Notes under the pieces: generated by a model
Seen by the model: the letters and a program-made list of their open reading frames with translations, nothing else
Database searches by the model: none
Told to the model about the DNA's origin: nothing
Assembly: GCA_963801185.1 (NCBI GenBank)
Contig: CAWDDW010000003.1
Coordinates: 1,178,001-1,242,000, forward strand
Direction of reading: 5' to 3'
From: Palsa-601 sp963801185
GTDB lineage: Bacteria > Actinomycetota > Acidimicrobiia > Acidimicrobiales > Bog-793
Length of the DNA stretch: 64,000 nucleotides
Part shown: positions 1-9,235 of the stretch, one piece after another
Layout: every line of letters starts with the position of its first letter
How positions within the stretch are numbered: the first letter of the stretch is position 1
Made by a program: the position numbers and the translations under genes

Positions 1-518
1 GTGCCGTCCGGCGCGCGAATCGCGGTTTCTTCGTCGTGATCCCACACCAACGGCCATCCGAGCGCTTCGCTCCAGAAGTACCCGACCTCTCGCGAACCGT
101 CGCACGTAATCGATCCGAGCCGTCCGCAGCCGGCGAGGAAGGAGTTGTCCGGCTCGATGACGCAGAACTCGTTGCCTTCGGGGTCGGCGAGCACCACATG
201 ACCTTCGTCTGAGCGCTGACCGATGTCGACATGGTGCGCGCCGAGCTCCATCAAGGTCCCGACCGTTTCCGTCTGGTCATCGATGGACGTAGTTGTCAGA
301 TCGAGATGGATACGGTTCTTGCCTACCTTCGTCTCCGGGACCGGCAGGAACAGGATCCGGAATTTGGTGTCGTCCGTCGGCACGAGACCGATCTCATCAT
401 GGGTCTCGTCGTGGATGTCCCAGTGCAGCGCCTCGGCCCAGAACCACGCGAGACGGAGTGGATCGTTCGCATCGACACAGAGGGCGACGATCCGCGACGT
501 CATCCCGTTCTGCATCAT
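1..518 (-). CDS. VOC-family (glyoxalase-like) protein, 3' end beyond window
   Basis: The minus-strand frame opens at an ATG ATG pair (518) and runs to the left edge without a stop, so the C-terminus lies outside the window. It encodes at least 172 residues. The sequence shows the two-repeat pattern of actinobacterial glyoxalase-like proteins: an N-terminal stretch with WFWAEALHWD, a histidine-containing NRIHLDLT strand, and a block ending in DPEGNEFCVIEP. These are known in the VOC superfamily (metal-dependent lyases, dioxygenases, resistance proteins), but the substrate cannot be read here. No strong Shine-Dalgarno precedes the ATG; an upstream in-frame GTG also exists. Confidence 0.8.
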   Translation of the reverse strand, partial: MMQNGMTSRIVALCVDANDPLRLAWFWAEALHWDIHDETHDEIGLVPTDDTKFRILFLPVPETKVGKNRIHLDLTTTSIDDQTETVGTLMELGAHHVDIGQRSDEGHVVLADPEGNEFCVIEPDNSFLAGCGRLGSITCDGSREVGYFWSEALGWPLVWDHDEETAIRAPDG

Positions 519-853
519 GCGATCTGCCGAGTCATGTCCGCACGGCCTGCACACGTTCCCGATAGATCAGCACTCCTCGATCGTATAACCGCGCTCTCTC
601 ACGCCGATCCCAGGCACTCCACCGTCGGCTGGCATCATCACGCACCACATGGTGAACCCACAGGTCTGCGTCGAGTCGGAGCGCGACCGATTCGGCAGGG
701 GCGGCAACGTCAGATCTCCGCCACGCCGAGTGCTGGCGGGATCTTCACGTACTGAGCCGCTACTCACCGCCGCATGATCCGCTCAGGCGCCTGTCTATCG
801 ATGCCGGCAAGGAGCACGGCGACGGTCACCGCCAGGGTGAACGTTGCCGCGAA
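519..853. other. Intergenic stretch, no supported gene
   Basis: About 335 bases between the VOC gene and the next minus-strand gene. Short open frames exist on both strands, but none has a Shine-Dalgarno, recognisable domain or convincing codon use. It should contain the promoter of the VOC gene; I cannot place it. Confidence 0.5.
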
Positions 854-1531
854 TCATTCGGCGGGAGCAGTGAGGTCCTTGTCCTCCATCTCCCACGCGT
901 GGTCCATCGCGTGGAATGCGCTGTGGCGGATGAGAAACGGCAGGTTCCACGATCGCATCCGTTTGCTCTCGCCGGCGTTGTACGCCCGCATGGTGGCGAT
1001 ATAGGTCTCTCGGTAGTCACGCAGGCCCTTCGGCGTGAGCGCACCGCCCTCTGGTACCCGCAACCCCAATCGTTTCGCGAACTCCTCGCTCTCGGTGCGG
1101 ATGGTGTGGCGGATGATCTGGTTGCGGTTGCGCCCACCGCCACGCGGGCCCTTGCGCATGTCAGCAGACACCCGCGCCGCCACTGAGTCGAAGAAGCCCC
1201 AGCACGCGCGCAGCAGCCCGATCTTGCGGTCAATCTCGGTGTCGTCCATCGGTTCGTGCTCGAAACCCGATGGAGAGAATGAGATGCCCCAGAAGTCGGT
1301 CGAGCCCGTGCCGACCCGGTCCTCGACGACGTCGAGGGGTCCGGCGGCGTCGAACTCGTCGGCCATCCGGGCCGCGACCGCTATCGGCCGGTACCGCTCG
1401 CGATAGGACTCGAGCAGCTCGAGCGCCAACTCGGGGGTCTTCGCCCCCCGGCTCCAGCCCGGCCAGTCGACCGCGAACGCCACCGCCTTCCTCCCCTTTG
1501 GCCCGCGCTCCAAGACGGTGCGAACCGGCAT
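854..1531 (-). CDS. Conserved hypothetical protein with HxxxDHxWExED C-terminus
   Basis: A 225-residue protein. The N-terminus (VLERGPKGRKAVAFAVDWPG) and the C-terminal FHAMDHAWEMEDKD block resemble an uncharacterised actinobacterial family. The histidine and acidic residues at the C-terminus recall DinB/metal-binding four-helix proteins, but I cannot assign an activity. The ATG at 1531 is the first start in frame; no strong ribosome site is visible upstream. A neighbour reads divergently from 1772, so 1532-1771 probably holds two promoters. Confidence 0.65.
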   Translation of the reverse strand: MPVRTVLERGPKGRKAVAFAVDWPGWSRGAKTPELALELLESYRERYRPIAVAARMADEFDAAGPLDVVEDRVGTGSTDFWGISFSPSGFEHEPMDDTEIDRKIGLLRACWGFFDSVAARVSADMRKGPRGGGRNRNQIIRHTIRTESEEFAKRLGLRVPEGGALTPKGLRDYRETYIATMRAYNAGESKRMRSWNLPFLIRHSAFHAMDHAWEMEDKDLTAPAE

Positions 1532-1771
1532 CGCGCCGGATGGTACGTGCGCCGACGCCTTCAGGTCAACCGCTCCATTTGCCGCCCATGATCAGCTGCC
1601 GCAGGAGCGGGGTGGCCGATTCGTCGCGCACACCGGCATAGAGCCGCGAGTGCTGGCCACGCTGTACCGGTGGTTCCGCACGGCCACCGGTAAGCCGCAG
1701 CTCCAGGTAGAGTCGGCCGGTGGGGATGACCCCATTTGTCAAAGCCTCGGGACCAAGGACGCGAAACGGGC

Positions 1772-2164
1772 ATGCAGAAGAGCGGGTCGCAGAAAAGCAA
1801 GTCTCCTTCTCAGCTGATAGACGCGAGAATCAAGGAGTTAGGCGACTGGCGGGGCAACATGCTCAGCCGGCTCCGTGCCTTAGTCAAGGAAGCCGATCCC
1901 GAAGTGGTCGAGGAGTGGAAGTGGAGAGGAGTTCCGGTGTGGTACCACGACGGAATGATCTGCACAGGCGAGACTTACAAGAACGTGGTGAAGATGACCT
2001 TCGCCAAAGGGGCGGCTCTGAAGGATCCTTCGGGCCTTTTCAACTCCAGTCTTGACGGAAACACGAGGCGTGCCATCGACTTCCACGAGGGCGAGAAGAT
2101 AGACGAGGAGGCGTTGAAGACTCTCGTTCGCGCCGCCGTGACCCTGAACGAGTCCAAGTCCTAA
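1772..2164 (+). CDS. DUF1801-domain protein
   Basis: A protein of about 130 residues. After a lysine- and serine-rich N-terminus comes a DUF1801-like core: WRGNMLSRLRALVKEADPEV, then EEWKWRGVPVWYHDGMIC, then KMTFAKGAAL. The family adopts a frataxin/iron-chaperone-like fold, and its role in actinobacteria is unknown. The frame remains open to a TTG at 1736, but the ATG at 1772 gives a length nearer the family norm and has an AAGGA about 17 bases upstream. Another DUF1801 protein lies at 6002-6382 on the opposite strand. Confidence 0.75.
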   Translation: MQKSGSQKSKSPSQLIDARIKELGDWRGNMLSRLRALVKEADPEVVEEWKWRGVPVWYHDGMICTGETYKNVVKMTFAKGAALKDPSGLFNSSLDGNTRRAIDFHEGEKIDEEALKTLVRAAVTLNESKS

Positions 2165-2234
2165 GCTAATCCACGGAATCCACCATTTCCGCGGCATCGT
2201 CCTCATGGTTCGTTCCCGGCGCCTCGAGCGGGCT

Positions 2235-3455
2235 CTAGCTGCTGGCCGAGACGGGCTGCATCGCCATCGCGACGTGCAGGGCCGCACCGGCGGCCATCGC
2301 GGGCTCGTCGAGCAGCATGCGGTTCGAGTGGTTGGGCGCCGGCTCAGCCACACCAGGCGGAGCGACCCCGAGAAACACCATCGACCCCCTCACTCGCTGC
2401 AACACATACGACCAGTCCTCGGCGCCCATGAGAGGTGTCGGCATCTCGAAGACCTGATCCGAGCCGATCACGGCACCAGCGACCTCGAGTGCCTCCCGGG
2501 CAGCGCCAGCCTCGTTGACGGTCACCGGATAGCCCGTTCCGATCTCCTCGTATTCGACCGTGCAGCGGTGAGCTGCAGCCACTCCGGATGCGACTCGGCG
2601 GAGGCCTTCGAGCGCCTTCACTCGCGAGCCTTCAGAGACTGCTCGGACAGTGCCTTCGAGGACGGCCGTCTCTGGGATCACGTTCGAGGTGCTCCCGGCA
2701 GATATCCGACCGACGGTGAGGACGGCCGGATCGAAGGCAGGCACGCTGCGGGTGATCATCGACTGGAACGCGATCGCCATCTCGCAAGCTACGGGGATGG
2801 GGTCGACGGCGTCGTGGGGCATCGACGCATGGCCGCCCTTGCCTAGGACAGTCAGGCAGAACGCGTTGGCGGACGCCAAGAGCGGACCCGGCCGTGTCGT
2901 CACCCACCCTGACGGGATCATCGGCGTGACGTGGATCGCGAACGCCCTGTCGATGGGGCCGTGCACCTCGAGCAACCCCTCGTCCAGCATGATCCGTGCC
3001 CCGCCGTGACCCTCCTCGCCGGGCTGGAACATGAGCACGGCTCGCCCGGCCAGGTCCTCGCGCCGGCCTGAGAGCAGGCGTGCGGCACCGAGCAGCATCG
3101 AGACGTGAGCGTCGTGCCCGCACGCGTGCATCGCCCCGTCGACGGTGGAGGAGAAGGGGAGGCCAGTCTCCTCACACATCGGCAGGGCGTCCATGTCGCC
3201 CCGCAACAATGTGGAAGGCCCCGGTCGGGAACCCTCGAGCACTGCCACGACTGAGCTCGTGGCCTGTCCCCGGGTCACCTCGAAGCCCAACCCGTCCAAG
3301 CCGTCGAGCACCGCGCTCTGGGTCAGTGGCAGCTCGAGGCCGAGCTCGGGCTGCTTGTGGATTCGACGGCGGATCTCCACCATCTCGGGAAGCAGGCCGC
3401 GTGCCTCGTCGAGAAGCCCCGCTGGGACGGTCACCCCGCCCGGATGCTCAGCCAT
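2235..3455 (-). CDS. M20-family amidohydrolase (hippurate hydrolase-like)
   Basis: A 406-residue metallo-amidohydrolase of the M20D type, which hydrolyses N-acyl amino acids or small amides with two metal ions. Visible metal-site motifs are RGDMDALP (about 85-92), HACGHDAH (110-117), QPGEEGHGG (about 143) and the late GAEDWSYV segment. The dimerisation insert lies between about 195 and 305. The length is normal. The ATG at 3455 has a strong GAGGAGG seven bases upstream. The gene stands alone and is divergent from the secreted propeller gene; substrate specificity cannot be read. Confidence 0.88.
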   Translation of the reverse strand: MAEHPGGVTVPAGLLDEARGLLPEMVEIRRRIHKQPELGLELPLTQSAVLDGLDGLGFEVTRGQATSSVVAVLEGSRPGPSTLLRGDMDALPMCEETGLPFSSTVDGAMHACGHDAHVSMLLGAARLLSGRREDLAGRAVLMFQPGEEGHGGARIMLDEGLLEVHGPIDRAFAIHVTPMIPSGWVTTRPGPLLASANAFCLTVLGKGGHASMPHDAVDPIPVACEMAIAFQSMITRSVPAFDPAVLTVGRISAGSTSNVIPETAVLEGTVRAVSEGSRVKALEGLRRVASGVAAAHRCTVEYEEIGTGYPVTVNEAGAAREALEVAGAVIGSDQVFEMPTPLMGAEDWSYVLQRVRGSMVFLGVAPPGVAEPAPNHSNRMLLDEPAMAAGAALHVAMAMQPVSASS

Positions 3456-3647
3456 TGGTCCTCCTCGTTCGATCGGAACGCATCACGGTAGACGAATCGG
3501 CGAGCGAGGTATTGGCGAGCTTGCGTGCGTGGAAGAACCGGGGTGCTGTGGTCGATCGCTCATCCGCAGCCAGAGCGCTTCAAGACCAGGAGCTCCCGCG
3601 TCGACGCATCATGCGCGATGCTCGCGCGAGCGACAAAGGAGATGCCC

Positions 3648-4851
3648 GTGCGACGGAGAACACTCGTACGTTGGAGGCTCGGCGGCGCGCTGGTTGGGCT
3701 CTGCCTGATCGTGCCGGGGGAGGCCATGGCAGGATCGACCGGCGCTCTCGCCCAATCACCGAGGTCAACCGTGAGCTACACGCTCAACTCGATCGCGTGC
3801 GTCTCGACGTCGCGTTGCTGGGCGGTGGGCTATGACGGGAGCACGGTCTTCAATTACGTCCCGCTCGCTGAGCGTTGGAAGAGCGGCAAATGGACGAGCG
3901 TGACCGTGCCCCCGTCATCGGGTGAACCGTCCAACTCCCTAGGAGGCGTGGCTTGCGTCTCGAGCTCCTTCTGCTGGGCAGTCGGCGCTTCTTTGTCGCC
4001 GGAAGCTCGACGCCACAACTCTCATGGAGCTGTGGAACGGCCACAAGTGGTCCCCCTATCCGCAATCGGATGCCGGCGGGCTCGGCAGCGTCGCCTGCGT
4101 CGCTCAATCCGACTGCTGGGCAGTCGGCTCGTACATCGACGGTTACGGCGCTCATGCCACGTACGCCGAGCGTTGGACGGAGAGCAACGAGGGCTCGCAC
4201 TGGGCAGAGGGGATCATCGCCGTCCCGACTGGGGCGAGGGCGAGCGGTCTGAGCTCGGTGGCGTGCGTGAGCTCGCGGGACTGCATCGCCGTCGGCAGCT
4301 ACACGACGAGCTCGGGCGTACCTGTCACCCTCGCCGAACGCTTCGACGGGACGAGCTGGAAGGTCACTGAGACGCCGAACCCCAAAGGCGCGACGGGCAG
4401 CTACTTGGACGGGGTCACCTGCACGGGCCCGACCAGCTGCACGGCGGTCGGGTACTACCGCGGGAGCGGCGCGATCTTGTACCCGAGTCTCGCCGAGCAC
4501 TGGAATGGCACGGCCTGGAAGCTCATGACTACGCCGAACGCCAAGAACGCGGTCGGCGGCAGCATCCTCAACGCCATCGCCTGCAGCTCCTCGACGAGCT
4601 GCACAGCCGTCGGGTACTCGAGCTCGGACGCCGGCCATTTCACGCTCGTCGAGCAGCTGAAGGGCACGACCTGGAAGGTCGTCCGCTCGCGCAACCCCTC
4701 CGGTTCGACCGGGAACTTCCTCAACAGCGTCGCCTGCCCTTCTGCAGAGAGCTGCACGGCAGTCGGGTACCAGACCCAGGGGGGTGTTCAGCTCACCCTT
4801 GGCGAGCACTGGAACGGGACCACCTGGACCGTAGTGACGACCCCGGGCTGA
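3648..4851 (+). CDS. Secreted Cys-pair beta-propeller protein (one frameshift)
   Basis: The GTG at 3648 is the best start: an AAAGGAG ends six bases before it, whereas the ATG at 3642 directly abuts that site. An N-terminal Arg-rich plus hydrophobic signal peptide is followed by seven blades, each with the signature A-C-x5-C-x-A-V-G, for example ACVSTSRCWAVG and ACSSSTSCTAVG, and an AERW/WNG(T)xW strand. One extra base at 4002-4008 (GAAGCTC where GAGCTC is expected) breaks the frame between blades two and three; removing one A restores SPELDATTLMELWNG and a continuous protein of about 400 residues. It is probably exported with one disulfide per blade. The ligand is unknown. Confidence 0.75.
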
Positions 4852-5172
4852 CGTGACGGGCTCGTTTCCTTGCCATGCAACAAAGGGGGCACCGCAGAGG
4901 CTCGTGGCGTACAAGGCAAGCTCCCACCCAGAGGGCGACGATCGGTCCTTGAAGATGACCGGCGAATTGAACATGCTGCAGCCGCGTTCGCGACACAGTG
5001 CGAGAGCCCGGCACCGGCGCATGAAGTCGAGTATGGCAAGCTGGGTCTCCCTGTACATCCGTGCAGAATCACGGTGACAGAGCGGTCCGCGCCAGTGCGC
5101 GCGACCTCGGGTTCGTCGCGTACAGGGCGGCGTTTCGGTTGAACGTTTCGGCAGAAGGAATGAGGTGTCGAC
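4852..5172. other. Intergenic stretch, no supported gene
   Basis: About 320 bases between the propeller gene and the DUF899 gene. Several overlapping short frames exist on both strands without ribosome sites or recognisable similarity. I see no clear terminator hairpin with a T-run. It presumably holds the promoter of the DUF899 gene. Confidence 0.5.
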
Positions 5173-5904
5173 GTGGAGCAGCATGCCGTCGTGTCTGGCG
5201 AGGAGTGGGTAGAAGCCCGCAAGGTGCTCCTTGGCAGGGAAAAGGAGTTCTCACGGCTGAGAGAGCAGCTCGCCCAGCAGCGGCACGATCTCCCGTGGGA
5301 GGCCGTAAAGGAGTACGAGTTCGAGGGACCGGACGGGAAGCTAACGCTGACGGACCTGTTCGAGGGTCGGAGCCAGCTGATCGTCTACCACTTCATGTTC
5401 GACCCGAATTGGGACGAGGGTTGCCCGCACTGCTCTTTCTGGGCCGACCACTTCGACGGTTCATTGCAGCACCTCATCGCACGTGACGTGACGCTCGCCG
5501 CGGTCTCGCGGGCACCGTTCCACAAGATCGCTCGGTACAAGCTGAGGATGGACTGGACCTTCCCGTGGGTCTCGTCTTTCGAGTCCGGCTTCAACTACGA
5601 CTTCGGGGCATCGTTCACGTCCGACGCCGTCGCCGATCACACGGCCATCTACAACTACGGCTCCGATCCTGGGATGGAAGACCGGGAGGGCGTCAGCGTC
5701 TTTGCAAAGAATGCGGCCGGCGAGCTGTTCCACACCTACTCGACGTATGCCCGCGGCATCGACATGATCAACGGCACATACCAGTTCCTCGACCTGGCGC
5801 CCAACGGTCGCGACGAACCCGAGGGCAATCGGCAGTACTGGGTTCGCCGTCATGACGAGTACGGCGCGCTTGCACCGAGCCATGTAGCGGATCAGGACGG
5901 CTGA
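5173..5904 (+). CDS. DUF899 thioredoxin-fold protein
   Basis: A 243-residue protein of the DUF899 family. Family hallmarks are the N-terminal LLGREKEFSRLREQLAQQR, the YEFEGPDGKLTLTDLF block, and YHFMFDPNWDEGCPHCSFWA at about 77-96, where the CPHC motif corresponds to the thioredoxin-fold position. Middle and C-terminal blocks (VSRAPFHKIARYK; VFAKNAAGELFHTYSTYARG) also match. The family is thought to be redox-related, but the reaction is not established. The GTG at 5173 follows a GAGG with eight-base spacing. Confidence 0.87.
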   Translation: MEQHAVVSGEEWVEARKVLLGREKEFSRLREQLAQQRHDLPWEAVKEYEFEGPDGKLTLTDLFEGRSQLIVYHFMFDPNWDEGCPHCSFWADHFDGSLQHLIARDVTLAAVSRAPFHKIARYKLRMDWTFPWVSSFESGFNYDFGASFTSDAVADHTAIYNYGSDPGMEDREGVSVFAKNAAGELFHTYSTYARGIDMINGTYQFLDLAPNGRDEPEGNRQYWVRRHDEYGALAPSHVADQDG

Positions 5905-6001
5905 TCGGCGGGCAACGAGGACGCCACTAGGAAAGCCTGTAGGTGATAGGCGGGTTTGGCGCGGATGCCGCGGGCCGTTTCATCCTGTAGTCCGTATCTG
6001 C

Positions 6002-6382
6002 TCAGGCGTCGAGGGCTGAGCGCACCAGGGCCTCGAACTCGGCGTCGGCGATGGTGACCGCGTCTTCGGGCCGCAGCTGGATGGTCCCCTTGCTCGTCTT
6101 GAGCTTCGGGTGGCGGGTGGTGAAGCCTCCGTCGCGGCCTTGTCGCCAACCATAGATCGACACTCCGTGCTTCCATGTGCCGACGTATAGGCGGCGGCTG
6201 CCTACTTTGTAGGTGGGCATCTTGTACGAGAGCACCACTGCTACGTCGGGCTGAACGACAAGGATCAACTCGTGAAGCCGCTCGAACAGAGGGAGATGCT
6301 CGGGGGGGATTGTGTCGATGTAGCCGCGTACTGCTTCGTCCACGACCTGCTCCAGTGAAAGAGAGTCTCCATTGTCAACCAT
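6002..6382 (-). CDS. DUF1801-domain protein
   Basis: A 126-residue protein that is almost entirely a DUF1801 domain: YIDTIPPEHLPLFERLHELI, then VVLSYKMPTYKVGSRRLYVG, then WKHGVSIYGW. It is a remote paralogue of the protein at 1772. The function is unknown; the fold resembles bacterial frataxin-like proteins. The ATG at 6382 is the only good start. The gene is isolated, with no obvious operon partner. Confidence 0.8.
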   Translation of the reverse strand: MVDNGDSLSLEQVVDEAVRGYIDTIPPEHLPLFERLHELILVVQPDVAVVLSYKMPTYKVGSRRLYVGTWKHGVSIYGWRQGRDGGFTTRHPKLKTSKGTIQLRPEDAVTIADAEFEALVRSALDA

Positions 6383-6737
6383 TGGGACGTGGCGCCGCCG
6401 CGAGAGTCATCGGTCGGGTCGGGGACGGCTCCCGCAGATACGCCTCGCTGGGCGTCCCGGACGGTCACACAGCCGGGAACGTCATGCCAAGCGCCGATCC
6501 ACCGATGCCCAAGGGTGCTGTCGCCGCGGACGGTCGCGGTCAAACCGCGGGGCCTGGCGTACTTCTCGTGCAGTTCCGTCCAGCGCAGCGCAGGGAACGG
6601 CTCGTGCCGGACGACCAAGACGCCACTGGGCAAACGAGACGTAGTGACAGCCTCCTGCGGCGGCTCGCTGGCGTAGGAGGCCTCCAACGGGTCGACACGC
6701 GTTACCGTCAGCAAGTGACGTATCAGCTTCTCTACGG
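6383..6737. other. Intergenic stretch, no supported gene
   Basis: About 355 bases between the DUF1801 gene and the end of the cupin gene. A minus-strand frame (6714 down into the DUF1801 gene) stays open, but it has no ribosome site or family resemblance and overlaps the DUF1801 start, so I do not call it. Confidence 0.45.
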
Positions 6738-7125
6738 CTAGCCCGGAATCGTCCGGTCGCCGGTGGCGACGACACCGGCTTGCTCGATCATCAAGACTGC
6801 GGTGCGGACCGGCACGACGGGCCGATGCAGCATCCCGGCGGGGACGCTGAACGCCTGCCGTGGACCGAGCTCAACCGTCTCGGCACCCTCGAGCCTCGAT
6901 ACGGAACAACCCATCGAGGACGAAGAAGAACTCGTCCTGGTCGTCATGGCTGTGCCAGTGGAATTCGCCTTGCATCACCCCGAGGCGGACCACGACGCCA
7001 CCGACCCGGATCAGCGTCTGGTTCCACCAAGGGTCCTCGACCTCATCGATCAGGGCTTGGACGTCCATCGTCTGAAGGGCGGTGAACAGCGGCTCGTAAT
7101 GGATGGCGTAGCTCTGGTCGGACAC
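6738..7125 (-). CDS. Small cupin-domain protein (one frameshift)
   Basis: A single-domain cupin of about 128 residues. The first half reads GEFHWHSHDDQDEFFFVLDG, carrying the cupin metal-binding motif G(X)5HXH(X)3,4E. After one extra base at 6891-6897 (plus strand GAGCCTC, expected GAGCTC) the second frame continues as ELGPRQAFSVPAGMLHRPVV, with the second cupin motif PxGxxH. Removing one base joins the halves as LFRIELEGAETVEL. The GTG at 7125 has AAGGAGG four to five bases upstream and is preferred to the ATG at 7152. The substrate is unknown; the next minus-strand gene upstream is the small zinc-ribbon frame. Confidence 0.75.
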
Positions 7126-7171
7126 GGGGCCTCCTTCGCCCGGTGCGGTCATTTGCCGCCGTTGTACGTGC

Positions 7172-7339
7172 TCACGGCTCCCGTACTGGGTTCTCGTGGT
7201 GCCGCTGCGACCGGACCTCGATGCTCTCGATCATCGCCGCCTCATCGCAGTCAGGGCACAGGCCGCTCTCCGTAACGGCGGGCACCTCGCGGTGACACTG
7301 CTCGCAGGTCGACAACTCACCGTCGTCGGTGTCGGGCAC
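7172..7339 (-). CDS. Possible zinc-ribbon microprotein
   Basis: A 55-residue acidic frame with two CxxC pairs (CEQC and CPDC) fourteen residues apart, the arrangement of a small zinc ribbon, followed by a charged tail. The GTG start at 7339 is the first reasonable one outside the MFS gene, but no convincing ribosome site precedes it. It lies between the MFS transporter (ending 7443) and the cupin (starting 7125). A chance open frame is possible; the two CxxC pairs are the only evidence. Confidence 0.4.
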   Translation of the reverse strand: MPDTDDGELSTCEQCHREVPAVTESGLCPDCDEAAMIESIEVRSQRHHENPVREP

Positions 7340-7442
7340 GATCTCAGTGTAGGGCCATGTTCGGCCCCGCTGCGGTTGGTCAACCCGGCCCCTCCCCGGG
7401 ACTAAGACCCGCCCGTCACTGACAATGAGGCTACGGGCGAAG

Positions 7443-9044
7443 TCAAGAATCCCGTGGCACGCGCGAGATCGCAGGCCCGGTGTCCGCCAAGGGATCAAGC
7501 GGTCGAGCCGACGTCCGCGAAGGCAGAGCGGCGAGCACGAGGATGGCACCGCCGAGTGCGACAGCGGCGCCGACAGCGAGCGACACTTCGTTGCCACTCA
7601 TGAACGCAGTGCGAGCCGCACGCCCGAGCAGCGCTCCGGTCGCGCCACCGATGCTGACCACCACGGCGAGGGCACCGCCGAGCGAGCCGACAACGGTCTG
7701 CAGGATCGTGGTCGGCACATGCCGGCCGGCGAGCGCCGCGGTCATGTGATCGCGGTAGCGGGTCAACATCACGCTGCCGAGAACGGCGACGCCGATCGCA
7801 CCACCGACCTGTAGCGCCACGGTGTTGGTCGCCGATCCGATTCCGGAGTCGCCCTGGGGGACCGACCCGACAACGGAGTTCGTAGCAGTTGGCAGCAGGA
7901 GCCCTGCCCCTAGGCCGATCAACAGCAGGCCGGGTACTACGTCGCCATAGGTCGTGTCGAGCCTGGACACCGCCGCGATCTGCCACAAGCCTGCTGCGAT
8001 CGCCGCCAGAGACCCGGCGACGGTGAACTTGATCCCGATGAGGCGAGCGAGGATCGGAGACAACGCCGCGCTCACGACCAGCGTGCCGGCGATCGGCAAG
8101 ATGCGCACACCGGCCTGGAGGGGTGAGTACCCAAGGTCGAACTGCAGGAACTGGGTCTGGACGAACAGAGCGCCTGACAGCCCGAAGACTCCGAAACATT
8201 CGGCTGCGAGTGCTATGGAGAACCTGCGATCACGAAAGAGTCCGAGTTTCAACATCGGATAGCGGCTGTGAGCTTCCCAGGCGACGAAACTGCCGAGAAC
8301 CACGACGCTCGCCATCCCGACCACTACCACAATCCCCGAGGTCCACCCGTGAGTCGGAGCCTCGATGATCGCCCAAAGCAGAAGTCCGAGGCCGGCGATC
8401 GACAGTACTGCCCCGGCAGGATCAGGGCGCTCAGCCGCCGGGTTCTTCGAGTCAGGCACAAGCGCCACGGCCCCCACGAACCCGGCGATGACGATCGGGA
8501 CGTTGACGAGGAAGATCGACCCCCACCAGAACCTCGACAGCAGCAGGCCGCCGGCGATCGGGCCGATGGCAATCCCGAGCCCGATGGTGCCAGCCCAGGA
8601 GCCGATCGCCCGCGCTCGCTCCGCCGGGACCCGGAAGATGTCGTTGATGATGGAGAGTGACGCCGGAATCGTGAACGCGGCACCGGCTCCCATGACGGCA
8701 CGAAATGCGATCAGCAGATGTACTGAGCCCGAGAAGGCGGCGCCGATCGAGCCCGCAGCAAAGACGGCCAACCCGATGAGGAAGAACCGCTTGCGCCCGA
8801 ATCTGTCGGCCAGGCTGCCCCCGACGAACAACAGCCCCGCGAACACCATCGCGTAGGAGTCGACAATCCACTGCAGCTCGCTCGAGGAGGCGCGCAGATC
8901 CCGCACGAGCGTGGGCAGCGCCACGTTGAGGATGGTGTTGTCGACGTTGATGATCAGTGCCGCTACACACAGCACCGTCAATGCGGCCCAGCGACGCGCA
9001 GGTTGCTCGCGTCGCGTGGCTGCCGGTCGCGCCAAAAGGGTCAC
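7443..9044 (-). CDS. MFS drug exporter, DHA2/EmrB-QacA type (14 TM)
   Basis: A 533-residue polytopic membrane protein with 14 predictable hydrophobic helices. Family motifs are the TM1 motif NVDNTILNVALPTL, motif A GGSLADRFGRKRFFLIG (loop 2-3), and a motif C-like GLGIAIGPIAGG in TM5. These are known for proton-driven multidrug exporters of the DHA2 family. The short basic N-terminus and length are normal. No TetR- or MarR-type regulator is adjacent, so regulation is not apparent. Confidence 0.9.
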   Translation of the reverse strand: MTLLARPAATRREQPARRWAALTVLCVAALIINVDNTILNVALPTLVRDLRASSSELQWIVDSYAMVFAGLLFVGGSLADRFGRKRFFLIGLAVFAAGSIGAAFSGSVHLLIAFRAVMGAGAAFTIPASLSIINDIFRVPAERARAIGSWAGTIGLGIAIGPIAGGLLLSRFWWGSIFLVNVPIVIAGFVGAVALVPDSKNPAAERPDPAGAVLSIAGLGLLLWAIIEAPTHGWTSGIVVVVGMASVVVLGSFVAWEAHSRYPMLKLGLFRDRRFSIALAAECFGVFGLSGALFVQTQFLQFDLGYSPLQAGVRILPIAGTLVVSAALSPILARLIGIKFTVAGSLAAIAAGLWQIAAVSRLDTTYGDVVPGLLLIGLGAGLLLPTATNSVVGSVPQGDSGIGSATNTVALQVGGAIGVAVLGSVMLTRYRDHMTAALAGRHVPTTILQTVVGSLGGALAVVVSIGGATGALLGRAARTAFMSGNEVSLAVGAAVALGGAILVLAALPSRTSARPLDPLADTGPAISRVPRDS

Positions 9045-9235
9045 CGGCTCACCTCACCACACGTGGCGCTAGCTGGCCAGGGCCAAAGGGCAGGTTCTCG
9101 TCTCGGCACTCTGTGGCGTGCGGGCGGGCGAGACAGCGACTAGACGCTCGTCGCCTTGACAAGAGCGAGGCGACGGCCGGTCTCGTGTCGCCGGCAGCGG
9201 CCCTCGGAAGGTGGGACGAGGCTCGCTAACCCTGG

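Noticed and set aside
3850..5184. A 444-codon minus-strand frame opposite the first propeller gene
   Set aside because: It is antisense to a protein with seven clear repeats, and its Arg/Ala-rich sequence is typical of a shadow frame.
6265..6714. A 149-codon minus-strand frame upstream of the DUF1801 gene
   Set aside because: It overlaps the DUF1801 gene in another frame and shows no ribosome site or family motif.
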